A DNA stretch of 17,266 nucleotides from CADDYX01 sp045809945 (GTDB lineage: Bacteria; Verrucomicrobiota; Verrucomicrobiia; Chthoniobacterales; UBA10450), in assembly GCA_045809945.1 (NCBI GenBank), contig JBJMWW010000147.1, positions 1-17,266 of the forward strand. Direction: 5' to 3'. Both the position numbers and the translations under genes were made by a program. Shown one piece after another: positions 1 to 4,839 of this stretch. Under the pieces are notes generated by a model. The model was not told where the DNA came from. It made no database searches and worked only from the letters and a program-made list of their open reading frames with translations. Each line of letters opens with the position of its first letter. The stretch's first letter is position 1.

Positions 1-61
1 ATCCCTGAACCCCTACGGGAAGCTAATCAGCTTGGCCTGCAAATTAATGGCCGGTTCGCGC

Positions 62-334
62 TTACCGATAGTGGCGGTAATAGACACGATGCCCGTGATG
101 CCAGTACCACCGCGGCGCGACATACACCGCCGGCGCGTAGTACGGGGCATAGTAACCGTATGGATAATATGCCGGATAGAACGGGAAACCGAGCCCGATA
201 CCGATCGCCACGCCCGCGTCGGAACGCGATGGAGTTGCAAAAGCAAATCCGGCAACCGCGATTGTAATTAGAAGAAGCTTTTTCCAGTTCACGTTGCTTG
301 TTTGTTTTAGATTGGTTTCGAAAAATTGAACCAC
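62..334 (-). CDS. Small secreted Tyr-rich protein
   Basis: This 90-residue protein has no function I can name. Residues 17-40 form a clear export signal: Lys-Lys, then a hydrophobic LLLITIAVAGFAF core, then a likely cleavage after Ser-Asp-Ala at position 40. The roughly 50-residue mature part is extreme in composition, with about 13 tyrosines plus many Pro, Trp, His and Arg, in YYAP/YYPY-like repeats and a basic WYWHHGHRVYY tail. Similar short Tyr/Pro/His-rich exported proteins occur in many Gram-negatives without a known role. The annotated start is GTG at 334. A GTG at residue 15 (292) would leave a more normal signal peptide and is equally possible, and neither has a visible ribosome binding site. 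It lies 23 nt after the ribD stop on the same strand and may be co-transcribed. Confidence 0.6.
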   Translation of the reverse strand: MVQFFETNLKQTSNVNWKKLLLITIAVAGFAFATPSRSDAGVAIGIGLGFPFYPAYYPYGYYAPYYAPAVYVAPRWYWHHGHRVYYRHYR

Positions 335-357
335 CGTCTCAGCCGCGAGTTTCGCAA

Positions 358-1380
358 TTATTTTGCGTATTTCGCATAGCCAGTGATGCGAATGTCTCCG
401 CCGATTCGTTCGTAGCTCACGCGCTCGAGTCGCGTGGCGCCTGCGGTGCTGGTTACACCTGTCCCGCGAAATGCGGGCACGGTTCCGCCGGTGAGGAGTG
501 GCGCGACATACAACTGTACCTTGTCGATCACACGTTCGGCGAGGGCCTGGCCGAGCACGTCGCCCCCTCCTTCGATCAGCACGCTTGTGATATCCCGTTC
601 GCCAAGCTCCCGCAGCACTTTCGATAATCGGCTGCGATCAAAAACGAGTGTGCGGTCGCGATTGCGATCAGTGAACAGTCGCGCTTTGGCCGGCAATCGA
701 TTGCTGCGCGTGATCACGACGCGCCACGGCTGTTTCGCGCCTCGAACTCGCGCGGTGAGTCGTGGATTATCTGCACGAATCGTTTCTGCACCGACCAGAA
801 TTGCATCGACCGAGGCACGTAATTGCCGAGCATCCCGTCGCGCCGCCGCACTCGTTAGCCACTGACTTTCCCCGGGCGGCCGCGTCAGTCGGCCATCGAG
901 GCTCATTCCGCATTTTGCGATGACGAATGGAAGGCGACTCACAATCCATTTATTGAATCCCTCATTCACCGCAGTGCATTCGTTGGCCAGGATTCCGCTG
1001 CGCACGTTGACGCCGCGTTTCCGCAAAATGTCGATGCCGCGACCAGCGTGGCGCGGATTCGGGTCGCTCGCGCCGATCACCACGTTGCGAACGCCGGCCG
1101 CAATTATGCACTCAGTGCACGCGCCGGTGCGTCCCGGGGTCGAACAGGGCTCAAGCGTCACATACAACGTCGCGGTTTTCGGAATTGCTGACCGAAACGA
1201 TCTCAGGCATTCGACCTCCGCATGAGGCGCACCGGCCCGACGATGATAACCCGCCGCAACGATCTGAGTCCCGATAACCAGAACGGCGCCAACCGCGGGA
1301 TTCGGACTCGTTAGGCCGACGCCGTGTTGCGCTTCTCTGAGCGCCGCGTGCATGAATTTCTCATCGTCGAATTCCGACAT
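358..1380 (-). CDS. ribD: Bifunctional riboflavin biosynthesis deaminase/reductase RibD
   Basis: RibD performs two consecutive cytosolic steps of riboflavin synthesis: deamination of the GTP-derived diaminopyrimidine phosphate, then NADPH-dependent reduction of its ribose side chain. The 340-residue product is close to the usual length. Residues 1-145 are the zinc deaminase domain, with the His-Ala-Glu motif (H53, E55) and the two zinc cysteines in the EPC...GRTGAC motif (C79, C88). From about residue 150 comes the reductase domain, with MSLDGRLT near 159-166 and the VGAETIRADNPRLTAR stretch near 196-211. No other rib gene is present here. The ATG at 1380 has a GAGG about 12 nt upstream inside a small hairpin, and a good sigma70-like promoter lies just beyond. 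A Tyr-rich secreted ORF follows after 23 nt. The identification is firm. Confidence 0.96.
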   Translation of the reverse strand: MSEFDDEKFMHAALREAQHGVGLTSPNPAVGAVLVIGTQIVAAGYHRRAGAPHAEVECLRSFRSAIPKTATLYVTLEPCSTPGRTGACTECIIAAGVRNVVIGASDPNPRHAGRGIDILRKRGVNVRSGILANECTAVNEGFNKWIVSRLPFVIAKCGMSLDGRLTRPPGESQWLTSAAARRDARQLRASVDAILVGAETIRADNPRLTARVRGAKQPWRVVITRSNRLPAKARLFTDRNRDRTLVFDRSRLSKVLRELGERDITSVLIEGGGDVLGQALAERVIDKVQLYVAPLLTGGTVPAFRGTGVTSTAGATRLERVSYERIGGDIRITGYAKYAK

Positions 1381-1381
1381 C

Positions 1382-1399
1382 CGCGAGAGATACCTCGCG
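1382..1399 (-). promoter_or_regulatory. Hairpin flush against the ribD start codon
   Basis: A perfect 6-bp inverted repeat (CGCGAG / CTCGCG, loop 1388-1393) ends 1 nt before the ribD ATG. On the ribD strand, the only Shine-Dalgarno-like sequence (GAGG) overlaps the 5' arm. Folding could hide the site or bring it closer to the ATG. There is no FMN riboswitch signature around it. The structure is seen in the sequence; a regulatory role is inferred. Confidence 0.35.
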
Positions 1400-1429
1400 C
1401 CGCTCTCAAGTGCAATTCGCCGGGTGCTG

Positions 1430-1459
1430 ATTACAGTTTCAAGTGTGACATTATGGCAA
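1430..1459 (-). promoter_or_regulatory. Candidate sigma70-type promoter of ribD
   Basis: Read on the minus strand, TTGCCA (1459-1454) and TGTAAT (1435-1430) each match the consensus at 5 of 6 bases and are 18 bp apart. Transcription would start near 1423, leaving a leader of about 43 nt before the ribD ATG. The 18-bp spacer contains the AGTGTGACATT palindrome, so a bound regulator would block it. This is consensus matching only. Confidence 0.5.
1442..1452. promoter_or_regulatory. Putative operator, copy 1 (AGTGTGACATT)
   Basis: This is a near-palindrome centred on G. Nine of its bases (AGTGTGACA) recur exactly 45 bp away at 1487. It lies in the spacer of the candidate ribD promoter. Duplication plus dyad symmetry suggests a dimeric regulator. 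No known motif was matched with confidence. Confidence 0.35.
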
Positions 1460-1486
1460 TATAAGTCTGAGTATCGATGGCTAGCG

Positions 1487-1497
1487 AGTGTGACACT
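1487..1497. promoter_or_regulatory. Putative operator, copy 2 (AGTGTGACACT)
   Basis: This is a perfect 11-bp dyad (AGTGT-G-ACACT). It contains the GTGACA that serves as the -35 element of the candidate hsp20 promoter, a placement usual for a repressor site. It is not the CIRCE element bound by HrcA, which has a TTAGCACTC-N9-GAGTGCTAA form. Confidence 0.4.
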
Positions 1498-1517
1498 AAG
1501 TTACTATTGGCCATAAT
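1490..1517 (+). promoter_or_regulatory. Candidate promoter of the hsp20 pair
   Basis: GTGACA (1490-1495) and CATAAT (1512-1517) each match the sigma70 consensus at 5 of 6 bases, with a 16-bp spacer. Transcription would begin near 1524 and give a leader of about 130 nt. A weaker alternative is TTTCAA (1437-1442) with TATAAG (1460-1465), 17 bp apart. I saw no sigma32-like CTTGAA/CCCCAT pair. Confidence 0.4.
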
Positions 1518-1539
1518 AACTTCCGAGAGGGTTCATAAC

Positions 1540-1566
1540 ATAAGCGGCTCGATAGTAGCCGCTTAT
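1540..1566 (+). promoter_or_regulatory. Perfect 10-bp hairpin in the hsp20 leader
   Basis: The arms ATAAGCGGCT (1540-1549) and AGCCGCTTAT (1557-1566) are perfectly complementary around a 7-nt loop. A second, mutually exclusive stem can form between CGATA (1550-1554) and TATCG (1564-1568), so the leader could switch between folds. There is no T-run, so it is not an intrinsic terminator. It could equally be a dyad operator in DNA. Confidence 0.4.
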
Positions 1567-1640
1567 CGCTGATAATAGATTCCTATCCAAAGGGTGGCAT
1601 TTCACCGGCTAGAGAATCAACCGGTTTTACCAACAGAAAC

Positions 1641-1650
1641 AGAAAGGAAA
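1641..1650 (+). promoter_or_regulatory. Strong ribosome binding site that sets the first hsp20 start
   Basis: The block AGAAAGGAAA places AGGA (1645-1648) only 1 nt from the ATG at 1650 but an ideal 7 nt from the ATG at 1656. The second ATG is therefore the likelier start. The identical 10-nt block precedes the second hsp20 gene. Confidence 0.7.
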
Positions 1651-1655
1651 TGACT

Positions 1656-2123
1656 ATGAGTTTAATTCGTTATCAAACGCCAGAGGTGGCCAGTTGGCCC
1701 GCGCTCGACCGGTGGTCGACGCTGCGCGGTGAGCTGGACAGTCTGTTTGAAATGCCGTTGTGGTCAGGCTTCGGCCGGCAATCGCAGCTTTTCAGCGCGT
1801 GGACGCCGGCGCTCGACGTTTATCAGAACAACGACAACGTCGTCGCAATGATCGAGCTGGCCGGCATGAAAAAGGAGGACATCGAGATTTCGCTGCATGA
1901 CGGCATGTTGACGATCAGCGGGGAGCGCAAAGGCGAGACCGCACAAGACGACAAGGCCGAGCGCAGCGAACGCTTTATCGGCAAATTCCGCCGCAGCATC
2001 ACGCTGCCGACTCGCATCGATGCGAACAAAGTCAGCGCGAACTACAAGGACGGAATTCTGACGGTGACGCTGCCGAAAGCTGAGGAAGCAAAGCCGAAGC
2101 AGATCCAGGTCAACGTCGACTAA
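1656..2123 (+). CDS. hsp20: Small heat-shock protein, Hsp20/alpha-crystallin family (first of pair)
   Basis: Small heat-shock proteins are ATP-independent cytosolic chaperones that hold unfolding proteins in oligomeric complexes. From the ATG at 1656 the product has 155 residues, a normal length. Residues 1-49 are the aromatic-rich variable N-terminal arm (RYQTPE, PLWSGFG). The alpha-crystallin domain runs from about 50 to 141 and ends with the family signature GILTVTLP at 133-140. The C-terminal tail carries the oligomerisation IxI/V motif as Ile150-Gln-Val152. An in-frame ATG at 1650 is possible but sits too close to the ribosome binding site. The gene heads a two-gene unit: the paralogue starts 25 nt downstream and a terminator follows. 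The leader holds operator-like dyads and possible thermometer pairing. Confidence 0.93.
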   Translation: MSLIRYQTPEVASWPALDRWSTLRGELDSLFEMPLWSGFGRQSQLFSAWTPALDVYQNNDNVVAMIELAGMKKEDIEISLHDGMLTISGERKGETAQDDKAERSERFIGKFRRSITLPTRIDANKVSANYKDGILTVTLPKAEEAKPKQIQVNVD

Positions 2124-2132
2124 TCAATCGCA

Positions 2133-2142
2133 AGAAAGGAAA
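2133..2142 (+). promoter_or_regulatory. Ribosome binding site of the second hsp20
   Basis: The block AGAAAGGAAA is identical to the one before the first hsp20. Its AGGA lies 8 nt before the ATG at 2149, so the second gene is probably translated independently rather than only by coupling. Confidence 0.7.
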
Positions 2143-2148
2143 CAGCAT

Positions 2149-2523
2149 ATGGATACTTTAGTACGCGAAAATCGAAACGGGGCGCCGGCTGCGCAACAGG
2201 AGCAGTTCATCGCTCCGCCAGCGAGTCTGCGCGAGGACGGTGACGGTTACCGGCTCGAGATCGAGATGCCAGGAGTAAATAAGCAAGGGCTCGAGATCTC
2301 GATCGAGAACAACGAGCTGACCATCATTGGCCGGCGTTCGATGCCGCAGGTGGAAGGCACGCCGGTTCATCGTGAGATGCGGCCGCACAACTTCCGCCGC
2401 TGGTTCGAGCTCGATCCATCGATCGATGCCGCCAAGATCGGCGCGCGAATTGATCAGGGTCTGGTGACTCTGACACTGCCGAAAGCCGAGCAGGTGAAGC
2501 CGCGCAAAATCACCGTTTCGTAA
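2149..2523 (+). CDS. hsp20: Small heat-shock protein, Hsp20 family (second of pair)
   Basis: This 124-residue paralogue has the alpha-crystallin domain from about residue 24 to 112, with YRLEIEMPGV near 34-43 and the signature GLVTLTLP at 104-111. A C-terminal Ile121-Thr-Val123 provides the IxI/V-type motif. It differs clearly from its neighbour: the N-terminal arm is shorter (about 24 residues, Gln/Ala-rich and lacking the aromatic residues) and the loop near 64-80 differs. Tandem, diverged sHsp pairs often form mixed oligomers, and that could apply here, but it is inference. It is 25 nt from the first gene and a strong terminator begins 22 nt after the stop, so the two genes form one operon. 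Confidence 0.92.
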   Translation: MDTLVRENRNGAPAAQQEQFIAPPASLREDGDGYRLEIEMPGVNKQGLEISIENNELTIIGRRSMPQVEGTPVHREMRPHNFRRWFELDPSIDAAKIGARIDQGLVTLTLPKAEQVKPRKITVS

Positions 2524-2545
2524 CGCAATAGCACATCGAAGAATC

Positions 2546-2580
2546 AAGGCCGGCGCCGTGAGGTGGCCGGCCTTTTCTTT
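2546..2580 (+). terminator. Rho-independent terminator of the hsp20 operon
   Basis: A perfect 9-bp stem, AAGGCCGGC (2546-2554) with GCCGGCCTT (2566-2574), has an 11-nt loop and runs into TTTTCTTT. It sits 22 nt after the second hsp20 stop and separates heat-shock transcription from recA. Confidence 0.88.
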
Positions 2581-2610
2581 GCCCACGATGTCTTGCGTTG
2601 CTCCGTTGTT

Positions 2611-2701
2611 GTCATCCTGAGCGAAACGAAGGACCTCAGAAAGGTTCGCAATTACATTGATTCGAACAGGTGCGAGGTGCCTCGCTGATGCTCGCGATGA
2701 C
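2611..2701. repeat. 91-bp imperfect palindromic repeat element upstream of recA
   Basis: The ends form a 12-bp inverted repeat with two mismatches: GTCATCCTGAGC (2611-2622) and GCTCGCGATGAC (2690-2701). Similarity continues inward to ACCTC (2633-2637) and its complement GAGGT (2674-2678), so the whole element can fold into a long hairpin around an AT-richer centre. A nested GCGAGG/CCTCGC dyad lies at 2672-2685. The left half recurs at 17201. It has no coding capacity and looks like a non-autonomous REP/MITE-type repeat. Its right end is 50 bp from the recA ATG. Confidence 0.65.
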
Positions 2702-2751
2702 TCTTTTTGCTTGGCGAAATCGGCGCGCCGCCGTACGAACAAATCCCGCTT

Positions 2752-3786
2752 ATGCCTGCAAAAACCGAAGAGAAGACGGCCGAAGACAAAGTCACCGCGG
2801 CGCGAAATAAGAACCTCGATCTGGCGATCCAGCAGATCGCAAAAGATTACGGTGACGGCGCGATCATGCGGCTCGGCGACGAGAAAGTCGTCGACATCGA
2901 AGTCATTCCGACGGGCAATATTCTGATCGATCGCGCGCTTGGCGTCGGTGGCTTTCCGCGCGGACGTGTAGTCGAAGTGTACGGGCCGGAGTCGTCCGGC
3001 AAGACGACCCTGACGCTGACGGTGATCGCGCAGGCGCAGAAGCGTGGCGGACTAGCGGCGTTCATTGACGTCGAGCACGCGCTCGATCCCCAATATGCGA
3101 GGAAGCTGGGTGTGAATCTCGACGATCTGCTCGTCTCGCAGCCGAGCTCCGGCGAGGAAGCGCTGCGAATTTGCGAGACGCTCATCCGATCGAACGCACT
3201 CGACGTGATCGTCGTCGACTCAGTCGCGGCGCTGGTTACGAAACAGGAACTGGAAGGCGAAATCGGCGATTCGACCGTCGGTGCGCAGGCGCGCTTGATG
3301 AGCGCGGCGTTGCGAAAACTCACGTCGCTGATCTCGAAAGCGCGCACTACCTGCATCTTCACGAATCAAATCCGCGAGAAGATCGGTGTCATGTTCGGCA
3401 ATCCTGAGACGACACCAGGCGGCAAAGCGCTGAAGTTCTACGCCAGTGTGCGCTGTGACATTCGCCGGATCGGCGCAATCAAACAGACCGACGGCGTCGT
3501 CACCGGCAATCGCACGCGCATCAAAGTGGTGAAGAACAAAGTCGCGCCGCCGTTCACCGAAGCCGAGTTCGACATCATGTACAACGAGGGCATTTCGACC
3601 ACCGGCTCGCTCCTCGATCTTGCGCTCGAAAAACAGGTGATCGAGAAACGCGGCTCCTGGTTGAGCTACAAAGGCACGCAACTCGCACAAGGTCGCGACG
3701 CTGCTAAAGAGGTGCTGAAGAACGATCCGAAGCTTTACGAAGAGCTCGAGGCAGCGGTCAAAGCCAGGCTCGACGAAGACAAGTAG
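2752..3786 (+). CDS. recA: Recombinase RecA
   Basis: RecA coats single-stranded DNA, drives homologous strand exchange and activates LexA self-cleavage. From the ATG at 2752 it has 344 residues, a typical length. The Walker A motif GPESSGKT is at 78-85, the catalytic glutamate is in VEHALDP (E108), and Walker B is VIVVDS (151-156, D156). The DNA-binding loop region FTNQIREKIGVMFGNPETTPGG is at about 203-224. There is no intein. Reading can extend to a TTG at 2707, but the extra 15 residues do not resemble RecA, so ATG 2752 is preferred. Neither start has a recognisable ribosome binding site. The promoter must lie inside the palindromic repeat or in the 50 bp after it. A convergent epimerase gene ends 76 nt downstream. 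Confidence 0.97.
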   Translation: MPAKTEEKTAEDKVTAARNKNLDLAIQQIAKDYGDGAIMRLGDEKVVDIEVIPTGNILIDRALGVGGFPRGRVVEVYGPESSGKTTLTLTVIAQAQKRGGLAAFIDVEHALDPQYARKLGVNLDDLLVSQPSSGEEALRICETLIRSNALDVIVVDSVAALVTKQELEGEIGDSTVGAQARLMSAALRKLTSLISKARTTCIFTNQIREKIGVMFGNPETTPGGKALKFYASVRCDIRRIGAIKQTDGVVTGNRTRIKVVKNKVAPPFTEAEFDIMYNEGISTTGSLLDLALEKQVIEKRGSWLSYKGTQLAQGRDAAKEVLKNDPKLYEELEAAVKARLDEDK

Positions 3787-3792
3787 CAACAC

Positions 3793-3807
3793 CGGCGCAC
3801 TGCGCCG
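3793..3807 (+). other. Small GC hairpin after recA
   Basis: CGGCGC (3793-3798) and GCGCCG (3802-3807) form a tight 6-bp stem with a 3-nt loop, 6 nt after the recA stop. No T-run follows, so it is at best a weak terminator or an mRNA 3' end stabiliser. The rest of the 75-nt convergent gap shows nothing else. Confidence 0.3.
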
Positions 3808-3861
3808 TGACTTCCTCGCCGAACTTCCGGCGGAGCGGACGTCAAACCGAACGAATCGCGC

Positions 3862-4746
3862 CTACGGAAGGCGCTGCAGAGACGTTCCGAGCTCTGCCAT
3901 CGCGGTCCATTCGTCGATCACCTCCGCATATCCCAGTTCGCGACGGATCCGGCTTGTATCCAGCACGAGGTCTTGCGCGAAGTTCGCCGGTTTACCAATC
4001 AGCTCGATATTGGGCTGCGCGGGCAATTGCTGGAGACGTTCGCCCATCGACGGTGTCGTCTCTTCGCCCACGTTGTAAATCCGATTCGCTGCGCGTTCAT
4101 CTTCCACCGCGAGCGCGATCGCGGCCGCGACATTCTCGACATGAGCGTGCGTCCACCGCCACTGCGGTTGGTGGCGAAAGCCGTAGACGGTCGCGAGATC
4201 GGCGTTTTCTTCGCGGCCGTAAACTTTTGGCAGGCGCAGTATTGTCCAGGGCAAACTCGTATCCGACATGGCCGCGCGTTCCGCCAAAATCTTCTCGTAG
4301 TAGAACTCAAGTGAGTCTCGCGGTGTCTCTGCAGTCCGATACGGAAACAATTCACGCCGCAACTCGGCTTCCTCGAGAATTGGTGTTGGGACGGGCGGTC
4401 CCGCATCGAGCCGACGGAAAATCGCATATGCGCGGTAGACATCTCCGCTGCTGATCAGCACCAGGCGGCGAGCGATTCCAGTGAACGCGCTTACCGCCGC
4501 CAGCGTGTCCGCTTCACCCATCGCGATCATGTGCAGGACGATTTCAGGTTTGAGTCTCCGCAGCGCTTCGGGAATCGTGACGACGGGCAGCGCAGCGGAG
4601 GGATCTTGCAGGTGTTTGACGGTCGAGGGCAGCGCGCCCGCGTGTTCGCCGCGGTGGAACACAGTTACGTCGTTGCCGGTGTGCGCGAGCCGGCGAACAG
4701 CGTGCGCTCCGATGAATCGCGTTCCTCCGATCACCAGAATCTTCAT
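3862..4746 (-). CDS. Atypical SDR-family NAD(P)-dependent epimerase/dehydratase-like protein
   Basis: The 294-residue cytosolic protein starts with a Rossmann strand and dinucleotide motif of the extended SDR class, MKILVIGGTRFIG (Gly7, Gly8, Gly13). Typical later elements follow: VLISSGDVY near 96-104, and a TILRLPKVYG-like block after residue 165 as in nucleotide-sugar epimerases. The usual catalytic Tyr-x-x-x-Lys is altered. Lys152 and Glu156 (KILAE) are in place, but position 148 is Phe and the tyrosines fall at 149-150. Related atypical SDRs with a Y-x-K-x-x-x-E arrangement exist, and their activities are mostly unknown, so a substrate cannot be named. It is convergent with recA and divergent from alaS, with an 89-nt gap to the GTG just before the alaS ATG. 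The start at 4746 gives a complete nucleotide-binding fold. Confidence 0.85.
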   Translation of the reverse strand: MKILVIGGTRFIGAHAVRRLAHTGNDVTVFHRGEHAGALPSTVKHLQDPSAALPVVTIPEALRRLKPEIVLHMIAMGEADTLAAVSAFTGIARRLVLISSGDVYRAYAIFRRLDAGPPVPTPILEEAELRRELFPYRTAETPRDSLEFYYEKILAERAAMSDTSLPWTILRLPKVYGREENADLATVYGFRHQPQWRWTHAHVENVAAAIALAVEDERAANRIYNVGEETTPSMGERLQQLPAQPNIELIGKPANFAQDLVLDTSRIRRELGYAEVIDEWTAMAELGTSLQRLP

Positions 4747-4839
4747 TTCGAAAAAGCGGCCGATCGCAGGCTTGCTCTGCGTTTTGCGCGTTCAAGCAAT
4801 TTTTGCGGCGACGATTCGTCCGCCTAAGTTGCGCGCGTG

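Noticed and set aside
1..61. Possible terminator after the Tyr-rich gene
   Set aside because: Short inverted repeats exist (AAGCT/AGCTT on the minus strand), but the stem is weak and no T-run follows.
1381..1440. FMN riboswitch before ribD
   Set aside because: None of the conserved RFN blocks can be seen, and the likely leader is only about 43 nt, too short for the roughly 120-nt element.
1381..1649. CIRCE/HrcA or sigma32 control of hsp20
   Set aside because: The dyads present do not match TTAGCACTC-N9-GAGTGCTAA, and no CTTGAA/CCCCAT pair was found at the right spacing.
2158..2742. Antisense frame of 194 residues over the second hsp20
   Set aside because: It lies entirely opposite a well-recognised gene, terminator and repeat, and its translation is Arg/Leu-rich with no domain. 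It is a shadow of GC-rich coding.
2707..2751. TTG-initiated extension of RecA
   Set aside because: The extra 15 residues do not look like a RecA N-terminus, and no ribosome binding site precedes the TTG.
3220..3792. Antisense frame of 190 residues across recA
   Set aside because: It is the reverse of a firm RecA gene, with no recognisable motif.
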